A stretch of 6,295 bases of DNA, from assembly GCA_003154635.1 (NCBI GenBank), contig PMDX01000214.1:1-6295 (forward strand), in the 5' to 3' direction. A program made the position numbers and the translations under genes. Source of the DNA: Actinomycetota bacterium (lineage in GTDB: Bacteria; Actinomycetota; Geothermincolia; Fen-727; Anoxymicrobiaceae). Below, piece by piece: positions 1 through 5,278 of the stretch. The number at the start of each line of letters is the position of its first letter. The first letter of the stretch is position 1. The notes beneath the pieces were generated by a model. It did no database searches and was not told the origin of the DNA. It saw nothing but the letters and a program-made list of their open reading frames with translations.

Positions 1-465
1 CTTGATCTCCTCGCCGTTTACACCCGCGAGCCAGCAGGTCCCCATACCGCGGGCGGTCAACCACAGCACGCAGTCCTCGAGCGCCATGCATACCCTGGGG
101 AGTTCGCGGGGCCGGTCGCTGTGGACGTCTTCCCGGGGCAAGGAGGCAACGAGAAACGTGTGCAGTGGCGCTCTCGAAAGCCAGATGTTGATCTTGCTGG
201 TGATCCCCTTGTGGCTTCGCTGGCGTATCATATCGCCTTTCACCGGGTCGGTCACCGGCAGGAGCGTTTCGGGGCGCACGCCCCTGACGCGCGAGGCCAG
301 GCCGACGAACTCTTCCAGCTCGGCCACCAGCCCTGCCGGGAAGTCACCTGGAACGTACTTTCGGGATGACTTTCGGGTGTACATCGTTTCCCACAGGGTC
401 CATGGGGTCTCTGATAACGACGGGTAATCTCTCGTGGGCTTGCGCCCCGGCTTTGTCTCGGCCAT
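1..465 (-). CDS. Nitroreductase-family protein, N-terminal 155 residues (truncated by window edge)
   Basis: Reading the minus strand from an ATG at 465-463 gives 155 codons with no stop up to the left edge, so the C-terminal part is missing. After a short extension, residues 25-37 read WETMYTRKSSRKY, which matches the arginine/serine-rich FMN-binding start of nitroreductases (usual pattern RRSxRxF). Residues 127-149 hold MALEDCVLWLTARGMGTCWL plus AGV, the typical helix and GLGTCWxxG turn of the same fold. Family members are soluble FMN enzymes that reduce nitroaromatics, quinones or flavins with NAD(P)H. The substrate here cannot be told, and the middle region (loop rich in T, D, P at 68-90) looks more like the divergent TM1586-type branch than NfsB. 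A Shine-Dalgarno AAGGAG lies just before the ATG. It begins 14 bases after the stop of the membrane cytochrome gene, so the two are probably one operon. The family call is fairly sure; the subfamily is a guess. Confidence 0.8.
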   Translation of the reverse strand, partial: MAETKPGRKPTRDYPSLSETPWTLWETMYTRKSSRKYVPGDFPAGLVAELEEFVGLASRVRGVRPETLLPVTDPVKGDMIRQRSHKGITSKINIWLSRAPLHTFLVASLPREDVHSDRPRELPRVCMALEDCVLWLTARGMGTCWLAGVNGEEIK

Positions 466-479
466 TTCGCTCCTTCCCG
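466..479 (-). promoter_or_regulatory. Ribosome binding site of the nitroreductase-family gene
   Basis: On the minus strand the 14 bases between the two genes read CGGGAAGGAGCGAA before the ATG. GGAAGGAG is a strong Shine-Dalgarno match with about four bases of spacing. It fixes the start of the nitroreductase-like gene at 465. Confidence 0.7.
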
Positions 480-1142
480 TCAGCCCTCGTATTCCACCCG
501 CGCAGGACGCGAGTTCCTGGCGCGGCGTTCCGCCTCGCCGCGGCTCACTCTGGACGCCGTCGCGAGAGCCGCCGCTACCACGTATGTGATAAACAGCACC
601 TTCAGCGCGACTGCGTAGCCGAGAGGCGACTTGATGTCGGTTCCAATCGATATAGCCTTGATAAAGATGGCTATGAAAAGCGCGTAGTTGATCTGATGAA
701 TACGCCTCCAGATCCGCGGCAGGCGTCTCTTGTCCAGGGCGGCGAACACCGTCACAGCCAGCAGGCCGAGCACAACAGGACCGATCACCCACAACGAGCT
801 GAAGCCCCTGAAGTACCGCTCAGAGAGCACAATGACACCGTGCGCCAGAGCAAGCACGAATCCGGCCGCGCCGCATGCCATGTGAAACCGGTAGGCACGT
901 TTGGGCTTGAACAGCCTGTACATCACACGCGTCTGCGAACCGGTCGCTATGCCAGCGAACATAAGCGTAAAAGCCTCGAGCGCCATGATACGCAACGTCG
1001 TTACGTAAGCAGGACCGCCTCCACCCCACACGAGGACCAACACCAGTGGCACCGCCATCATCGCGATGAAAACCAATGGTAGAATCACGCGCATGGCGCC
1101 CCTGCCGGTCAACGATCCGGCTTTTCCAGCGGCCTCAGTCAT
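480..1142 (-). CDS. Ferric reductase-like / MsrQ-like haem b membrane protein
   Basis: The 220-residue protein has about six hydrophobic segments (near residues 18-38, 48-66, 87-107, 117-136, 150-166 and 175-196), the size and layout of ferric-reductase-domain proteins such as MsrQ and YedZ. Such proteins carry b haems and pass electrons across the membrane. Expected ligands are visible: H87 and H101 (H-x13-H) in the third segment and H149 in WRRIHQINY before the fifth. The partner 13 residues after H149 is K162, not histidine. No FAD or NAD domain is attached, so electrons must come from another protein, and the flavoprotein gene 14 bases downstream is a candidate. The start at 1142 is chosen because GAGGA sits six bases upstream; the frame stays open to 1316, but that stretch has no membrane or domain character and holds the likely promoter. 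M17 (1094) is an alternative start. The C-terminus is basic, which suggests a cytoplasmic tail. The true electron acceptor is unknown, since no msrP-like gene is in view. Confidence 0.75.
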   Translation of the reverse strand: MTEAAGKAGSLTGRGAMRVILPLVFIAMMAVPLVLVLVWGGGGPAYVTTLRIMALEAFTLMFAGIATGSQTRVMYRLFKPKRAYRFHMACGAAGFVLALAHGVIVLSERYFRGFSSLWVIGPVVLGLLAVTVFAALDKRRLPRIWRRIHQINYALFIAIFIKAISIGTDIKSPLGYAVALKVLFITYVVAAALATASRVSRGEAERRARNSRPARVEYEG

Positions 1143-1215
1143 TCCCTGTCCTCGCGCAGTTCCTCGGGAGGGGCCGCCCGCGCCGGGCGCCACATGGCCC
1201 TCACGAAACCCCGTT

Positions 1216-1224
1216 ATTATATCA
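1216..1224 (-). promoter_or_regulatory. Extended -10 promoter for the cytochrome-nitroreductase operon
   Basis: Read on the minus strand, 1224-1216 is TGATATAAT: a perfect TATAAT hexamer with the TGn extension. No good -35 hexamer lies 16-18 bases upstream, which extended -10 promoters tolerate. Transcription would start near 1209, leaving a leader of roughly 67 bases before the ATG at 1142. The match stands out in GC-rich DNA. Because the core is symmetric (TATTATA), the plus strand also reads a near-consensus TATTAT at 1215-1220. Confidence 0.5.
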
Positions 1225-1252
1225 GTGGAGGCGCAAGCCCGCTCTGTCGCAC

Positions 1253-1277
1253 AGGCGGTCCTTCCGCCTTTGCTTCT
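1253..1277 (+). terminator. Terminator-like hairpin upstream of the DJ-1/PfpI gene
   Basis: AGGCGG (1253-1258) and CCGCCT (1264-1269) form a six-base-pair stem with the five-base loop TCCTT, followed by TTTGCTTCT on the plus strand. The T-run is broken, so it is at best a weak intrinsic terminator. No plus-strand gene ends before it. It could stop stray plus-strand transcription or act in the leader of the downstream gene. Confidence 0.3.
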
Positions 1278-1306
1278 AGATACGCAGCGGTACTCCTCCA
1301 GAGGGT

Positions 1307-1335
1307 TTGACCGCATGGAATTGAATATGGAACAT
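1307..1335 (+). promoter_or_regulatory. Weak candidate promoter for the DJ-1/PfpI gene
   Basis: TTGACC at 1307-1312 matches five of six -35 bases. The hexamer 17 bases further on, GAACAT (1330-1335), matches the -10 consensus poorly (three of six). It lies about 60 bases before the start codon, a sensible place, but the support is weak. Confidence 0.2.
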
Positions 1336-1379
1336 AGGCTTTAGCCCTGTTTGCCAGGCAGAACGGGAACGCTGAAACC

Positions 1380-1387
1380 AAGGAGGT
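1380..1387 (+). promoter_or_regulatory. Strong Shine-Dalgarno site of the DJ-1/PfpI gene
   Basis: AAGGAGGT is a full anti-Shine-Dalgarno match, with GGAGG ending five bases before the ATG at 1392. It fixes the start and predicts efficient translation. Confidence 0.8.
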
Positions 1388-1391
1388 CTCC

Positions 1392-1910
1392 ATGGCTCTC
1401 AAGGATAAGAAAGTCCTCTTTCTTCTCGGACCGGAGTACCAGGACGAGGAGGGCCGTATGCCATACGAATTCCTGCTGAACAACGGCGCTCGAGTCGACG
1501 TTGTAGGCCTCCAGAAAGGCATGCTCAAGGGCCTCTACGGCAGGGCGAGCATCGAGGTCACCAGGACTATCGACGAGGTCGACACCTCGGAGTATGACGC
1601 CATGGTCATACCCGGCGGGCGCGGCCCCGCGAACCTACGCAAGCACCCGGAGGCCGTCGAGCTCGTGAGGTCGGACTTCGAAACGGGCAAGACCGTTGCC
1701 GCGATCTGTCACGGTCCGCAGATGCTCGCTGCGGCCGACCTGCTCAAGGGAAAAACCATCACCGGGTACAACACGATCAAGAAAGAGATGCTCGACGCCG
1801 GCGCCGACTTCGTCGACCAACCAGTCGCGATCGACGCCAACCTCATCACTTCCCGTGACCCCGGCGACATTCCCCAGTTCGACGCCGCCATCGAAAAAGC
1901 CCTAACTTGA
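1392..1910 (+). CDS. DJ-1/PfpI family protein
   Basis: The 172-residue protein matches the short single-domain PfpI class in length and order: strand KKVLFLLGPEY near the start, VIPGGRGP at 72-79, the nucleophile elbow AICHGPQ with Cys106 and His107, and a C-terminal SRDPGDIPQF segment at 154-163. Members are cytoplasmic and have been described as intracellular proteases, chaperones or glyoxal/methylglyoxal hydrolases and deglycases; the true activity of many is disputed. The position that holds the conserved glutamate contacting the catalytic cysteine (FED in archaeal PfpI, Glu18 in human DJ-1) reads YQD here, so it appears to be Gln17. The gene looks monocistronic or the first of a run: the next gene starts 152 bases later with its own promoter-like sequence. 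A role in carbonyl or oxidative stress fits the neighbouring redox genes, but this is inference. The family call is firm and the function is not. Confidence 0.93.
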   Translation: MALKDKKVLFLLGPEYQDEEGRMPYEFLLNNGARVDVVGLQKGMLKGLYGRASIEVTRTIDEVDTSEYDAMVIPGGRGPANLRKHPEAVELVRSDFETGKTVAAICHGPQMLAAADLLKGKTITGYNTIKKEMLDAGADFVDQPVAIDANLITSRDPGDIPQFDAAIEKALT

Positions 1911-1941
1911 AAAGCAGCTCCTGACCCCAGGTTTTCATTTT

Positions 1942-1959
1942 CATTTGTCAAATGCATTT
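1942..1959. promoter_or_regulatory. Candidate operator: overlapping dyads in AT-rich block
   Basis: CATTTG and CAAATG are perfect inverted arms around one base (1942-1954), and AAATGCATTT (1950-1959) is a perfect ten-base palindrome sharing the right arm. A two-unit tandem TTTTCA lies directly before. The site is about 24 bases upstream of the extended -10, suitable for an activator or repressor. No specific regulator family is recognised. Confidence 0.35.
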
Positions 1960-1982
1960 CATGGTGGCAATCGAGGTGATTC

Positions 1983-1991
1983 TGATAGAAT
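1983..1991 (+). promoter_or_regulatory. Extended -10 promoter for the radical SAM-CapA operon
   Basis: TGATAGAAT gives TGn followed by TAGAAT, five of six -10 bases. No fitting -35 is found at 16-18 bases. Transcription would start near 1998, giving a leader of about 65 bases before the GTG at 2063. Confidence 0.4.
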
Positions 1992-2062
1992 CCAGGAGCA
2001 GTTGTTGTCCTTGACCGCTGACAGCCGTTTCATGCAGCGAGTTTCCAGAGGTAAAGGTACGA

Positions 2063-3793
2063 GTGAGACTGACCAAACAAACAGATCTCGTGTTGCTTCA
2101 TCCGCCCAGCGTCTACGATTTCAGGGAAAAGCTCATCATTCCAAGCCCGATTGCGGACCTGGTGCCGTCGGGGCCTTTTTTCGAGATGTACCCGATAGGG
2201 TTTTCTTTCCTTGGTGAGTATCTCGAGCGCCATGGCATGAAAGTGCGAGTAATCAATCTTGCCGCGCGCATGCTGGAGCAACCTTCCTTCGATGTGGAGC
2301 GGCATCTCAGCCGCCTCGACCCGCGCGCGTTCGGGATAAGCCTTCACTGGCTCCCGCACTGCCACGGTGCGGTTGAGATCGCACGCCTCTGCAAGAGGAC
2401 GCATCCCGACATTCCTGTCATCATGGGTGGCTACTCATCTACCATCTTTCACAGGGAGCTACTCGAGTACCCCGAGATCGACTTCGTAGTTCGGGGAGAC
2501 TCGACCGAGGAACCACTCCTCAAGCTCATGACAGCGATACGTGAAGGCGGAGGGTACAAGTCGGTGCCCAACCTCACCTGGCGCGACAAGACATCTGGGC
2601 AGGTGCTGGAGAATCCGCTGGATTATGTTCCTCGAGACCTCAGCCATATCGGAGGCAACTACGTCTACATGATGAGAGCCGCCCTCAGGCACGGCGACCT
2701 TCGCGGCGTGCGCGCTTTCAAGGGCTGGTGGTCGTACCCGATGACAGCAGTGCTGACCTGCAAAGGCTGTCTCAAGAACTGCACTTTCTGCGGCGGTTCC
2801 GCGCGCGCGATGTCGAAATGCTTCTCGCGCAGGGGAATAGCACTGCGGTCGCCTCTAGATATTGCAAAGGACGTTAAGTCGATCAACGCCATAACAGGCG
2901 CTCCGATATTTATGATCGGAGACATCAGGCAGCCCGGAGACGATTACGCCAACGAAGTACTCGACCACCTGGGCCGCCTGGCGCCCAAAAACCACATGGT
3001 CCTGGAGCTCTTCGAGCCTGCGCCCCGTGAGTACTTCGAGCGCGCCGGTAGGAATCTCCCGCACTTCGACCTCGAGATATCACCGGAGACCCACGACGAG
3101 GGGTTGAGACGGGCTGCCGGTAAGCCTTACACAAACGAGCAGCTCGAATCCAACATCACCTGGGCGCTCGAGAACGGCTGTTGCAAGGTGGACGTCTTCT
3201 TTATGATCGGTATCGAGGGCCAGGACCGCGAGTCGGTGATGAACACCATCGAGTACTGCTCCTATCTCCTGAAGGAGTTCGGCACGAAGGTCAATCCCCT
3301 TGTAGGCCCGCTTGCGCCGTTTCTGGATCCGGGCAGCATAAACAGGACCGATGCCGATCGCCATGGCTACACCGTGCTGCTGCACTCGCTCGAAGACCAC
3401 CGTCGGGCTCTTCTCGAGCCACACTGGCGTGACCTCCTGGGGTACAGGACGGAGTGCATGGACCGGCAGGAGATTGTCGACGCCACGTATCAGGCGCTAC
3501 TCGAGCTGAACAGGGTCAAGGCGTCGCACGGGCAGATATCGGCCTCCTATGCCGAGTCAATGGAAAAGTTCCTGCTCGACACCATCGCGCTGCTCGGCCG
3601 GCTCGACTCCGCGAGGGATATCGGTGATGGCACACGCAGGGAGGCGGAGCTTGCAATGATCAAGCTCGAAGCGGACCAGCTCCGCGTGACAAGCGATCTC
3701 GTCAAGGAAGAGCTCGAGTGGCCGATCGAGGGTGCGAAGTTCCGATATCTCTCGATCGCAAAACTCCTGCTCGGGAGGCGGAGGGCGGCATGA
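2063..3793 (+). CDS. B12-binding-domain radical SAM protein (Ta0216-like)
   Basis: The 576-residue enzyme starts at a GTG with AAAGGT about five bases upstream. Residues 1-165 look like a Rossmann-type cobalamin-binding domain: LVLLHPPSVYDF at the start, YPIGFSFLGEYLERHG at 43-58, then PVIMGGYSS and the FVVRGDSTEEPL segment at 141-152. The DxHxxG lower-ligand motif is absent, as in many members of this class. The radical SAM core follows, with the cluster motif C236-x3-C240-x2-C243 and GGS next to it. DLEISPETHDEGLRRAAGKP at 336-355 is characteristic of B12-type members. A C-terminal helical tail of about 130 residues completes it. Such enzymes bind a 4Fe-4S cluster and use a 5'-deoxyadenosyl radical, often with methylcobalamin, to methylate unreactive carbons or rearrange substrates. 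The overall layout recalls the Ta0216 group (TIGR04190, from memory), whose substrate I do not know. Its stop overlaps the capA-like start by four bases. The superfamily is firm and the substrate unknown. Confidence 0.9.
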   Translation: MRLTKQTDLVLLHPPSVYDFREKLIIPSPIADLVPSGPFFEMYPIGFSFLGEYLERHGMKVRVINLAARMLEQPSFDVERHLSRLDPRAFGISLHWLPHCHGAVEIARLCKRTHPDIPVIMGGYSSTIFHRELLEYPEIDFVVRGDSTEEPLLKLMTAIREGGGYKSVPNLTWRDKTSGQVLENPLDYVPRDLSHIGGNYVYMMRAALRHGDLRGVRAFKGWWSYPMTAVLTCKGCLKNCTFCGGSARAMSKCFSRRGIALRSPLDIAKDVKSINAITGAPIFMIGDIRQPGDDYANEVLDHLGRLAPKNHMVLELFEPAPREYFERAGRNLPHFDLEISPETHDEGLRRAAGKPYTNEQLESNITWALENGCCKVDVFFMIGIEGQDRESVMNTIEYCSYLLKEFGTKVNPLVGPLAPFLDPGSINRTDADRHGYTVLLHSLEDHRRALLEPHWRDLLGYRTECMDRQEIVDATYQALLELNRVKASHGQISASYAESMEKFLLDTIALLGRLDSARDIGDGTRREAELAMIKLEADQLRVTSDLVKEELEWPIEGAKFRYLSIAKLLLGRRRAA

Positions 3794-5268
3794 GCCGCGT
3801 GGTGCGCACGAAGGGCCGGGTTGCGGCCGGACGGCTCACGGGCTTTCTCCGCTCTATATCCCGATCGCTCAAGAACGCAGGCGGCAAAAGGTATCAGGCC
3901 GCGTTCGGAATAACTATCGTCACGATCGCCTGCCTTGCTTTTCTGCTATCTCTCGTCAACTTCCTGTACGCACAGGCGGCCCATTCGGACCTCTTCTCCG
4001 ACCGTCCCTACACCATCGAGATAGCGCCATCCGCGGCGGCGGATATTAAACCGCTGGTTGACACCTACTTGAAAGCGCATCCCGGGACCACGATCAAGAT
4101 GACTGGTGACGACCACGCCGACGTGATCATCTCTCGCACCCCCGTCAAGGGATACGACGCGGTACAGGTCGAAGGCATGCCGGCATTGAGGCTTACCGCG
4201 GGCTCTCTGGTCAAGACTTTTCGAAACAGTCGGATGTACTGGTTCAGCTACAAGAGGACGGGAATACTCTTCAAAGTACAGTCCGCCGATATCACCGGCC
4301 TCGAGGATTATCTGCTTGGTTACTGGGACGGGGCGAAGGACATCAGCCTGAACGCCGGCGGAGACGTGATTCCGGCCCGTCACGTTGCGCAGCAGATGGC
4401 GAAGCACGGAGTTTCGTGGCCGTTCAAGGAGATAGCGCCGGTATCGCGGGACGCCGACATCGTTTATGCCGACCTAGAGTGCCCGCTGACGAACCGCTAC
4501 CCGGCTCCCTATTCCGGGATGGTCTTCTCAGCCCCGGCCAAGACGATCAACGGCGTTGAGATGCTGGGCGTCGACGTCGTAACCCTCGCCAATAACCACA
4601 CCACCAATTTCGGAGCGGATGCACTGACCGACACGATAAAGCTCCTCAAGCAGCACGGGATCAAATACGCCGGAGGAGGCAGTAATTACGCTGAGGCTCA
4701 CAGGCCGGCGATCGTGGAGACCAACGGCTTCAAGTTCGCGTTCCTCAGTTACAACGGCATCAAAGGCAGCATCGACGCCACCTCGGACAGCCCCGGCGTA
4801 TCGTGGATCGGCATCGAACCCTGGTACCCCGATAACCCCGCGGATTGGCAGACGGTCGCGAGCGACATCAGGGAAGCGAAGAAGCAGGCGGACTTTGTCG
4901 TAACGGCGTTCCACTGGAGCAAAGAGTACGAGTACCACCCGAATCCCTCGATGGTGATCCTCGCGCACCAGGCTTGTGACGCGGGAGCGGACATGGTGAT
5001 AGGCCAGCACCCACATTCAATTCAGTCTTTCGAAAACTATAACGGCAAACTAATCGCCTACAGCCTCGGAAACTTCATCTTCGACCAGCGTTTCAGCGAG
5101 CAGGTCAGGCAGGGTGTTGTCCTCAAGTGCAAGTTCAAGAACAACGTCCCCGTATCGTTCGACCTGGTGCCGTACCGCGTAAACGACGCGTGCCAGACGA
5201 TACCTGTCAACGGGACGGTCGCAAAGAAGCTCTACACGAAGATATTCCAGATCTCGGGTTGGAAGTGA
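3790..5268 (+). CDS. CapA-family (PGA_cap) membrane-anchored protein
   Basis: The 492-residue protein has a basic N-terminus, one membrane segment (about residues 38-60) and a large part expected outside the cell. Residues 186-440 carry the CapA calcineurin-like fold with its metal-site motifs in order: GGDV (190-193), ADLECPL (227-233), TLANNHTTNFG (265-275), FHWSKEYEYHP (374-384), GQHPH (405-409) and YSLGNFIFDQ (424-433). CapA/PgsA proteins take part in poly-gamma-glutamate capsule synthesis or export; many homologues are uncharacterised. Residues 74-180 are extra and faintly resemble a lobe of a phosphate-type substrate-binding protein (ITGLEDYLLGYWDG). No capB or capC genes are nearby, so a classical capsule role is not supported. 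The ATG at 3790 overlaps the radical SAM stop (ATGA) and is preceded by GGAGG-type sequence. A GTG at 3718 would add 24 residues that lie entirely inside the upstream gene and precede the basic and membrane segments, so it is not preferred. Confidence 0.88.
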   Translation: MSRVVRTKGRVAAGRLTGFLRSISRSLKNAGGKRYQAAFGITIVTIACLAFLLSLVNFLYAQAAHSDLFSDRPYTIEIAPSAAADIKPLVDTYLKAHPGTTIKMTGDDHADVIISRTPVKGYDAVQVEGMPALRLTAGSLVKTFRNSRMYWFSYKRTGILFKVQSADITGLEDYLLGYWDGAKDISLNAGGDVIPARHVAQQMAKHGVSWPFKEIAPVSRDADIVYADLECPLTNRYPAPYSGMVFSAPAKTINGVEMLGVDVVTLANNHTTNFGADALTDTIKLLKQHGIKYAGGGSNYAEAHRPAIVETNGFKFAFLSYNGIKGSIDATSDSPGVSWIGIEPWYPDNPADWQTVASDIREAKKQADFVVTAFHWSKEYEYHPNPSMVILAHQACDAGADMVIGQHPHSIQSFENYNGKLIAYSLGNFIFDQRFSEQVRQGVVLKCKFKNNVPVSFDLVPYRVNDACQTIPVNGTVAKKLYTKIFQISGWK

Positions 5269-5278
5269 GGGGCGGCAC

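Larger units (their letters stand above)
1143..1391. other. Divergent intergenic region
   Basis: This 249-base gap separates the minus-strand cytochrome operon from the plus-strand DJ-1/PfpI gene, so it must hold promoters for both directions. It contains an extended -10 box on the minus strand, a GC-rich leader hairpin (CGCCC/GGGCG at 1175-1189), a second hairpin at 1253-1269 followed by a T-rich run on the plus strand, and a TTGACC hexamer at 1307. Open frames crossing it show no recognisable protein character. Confidence 0.7.
1911..2062 (+). other. Intergenic region with AT-rich dyad and promoter
   Basis: These 152 bases lie between the DJ-1/PfpI and radical SAM genes. A very weak terminator-like stem CCTG-accc-CAGG (1920-1931) runs into TTTTCATTTTCATTT. 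Next come a dyad CATTTG-T-CAAATG (1942-1954) and an overlapping perfect palindrome AAATGCATTT (1950-1959). An extended -10 (TGATAGAAT, 1983-1991) follows. The AT-rich block contrasts with the GC-rich surroundings and looks like a control region for the downstream pair. Confidence 0.55.

Noticed and set aside
2..427. Plus-strand open frame of 141 codons at the left edge
   Set aside because: The minus strand here encodes a recognisable nitroreductase-family protein; the plus reading is low-complexity and rich in Ser and Arg.
366..1082. Plus-strand open frame of 238 codons opposite the cytochrome gene
   Set aside because: Its translation is rich in Arg, His and Pro with no domain, and it mirrors a clear membrane protein on the other strand.
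1143..1316. In-frame N-terminal extension of 58 residues on the cytochrome gene
   Set aside because: The extension lacks membrane or domain character, spans the best promoter in the region, and a good ribosome site precedes the ATG at 1142.
1945..1950. TTGTCA as a -35 box for the radical SAM operon
   Set aside because: No -10 lies 16-18 bases downstream; the clear -10 at 1986 is 35 bases away.
1917..1999. Seven-base inverted arms GCTCCTG/CAGGAGC as ends of a small mobile element
   Set aside because: The arms are short, there are no flanking target duplications, and the interior looks like a promoter region.
3718..3789. GTG start giving the CapA-like protein 24 more residues
   Set aside because: It lies wholly inside the upstream radical SAM gene. 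The ATG at 3790 forms a classic ATGA overlap and begins just before the basic and membrane segments.
3790..5268. Poly-gamma-glutamate capsule operon
   Set aside because: Only a CapA-type protein is present; no CapB ligase or CapC gene is adjacent, and the upstream partner is a radical SAM enzyme.
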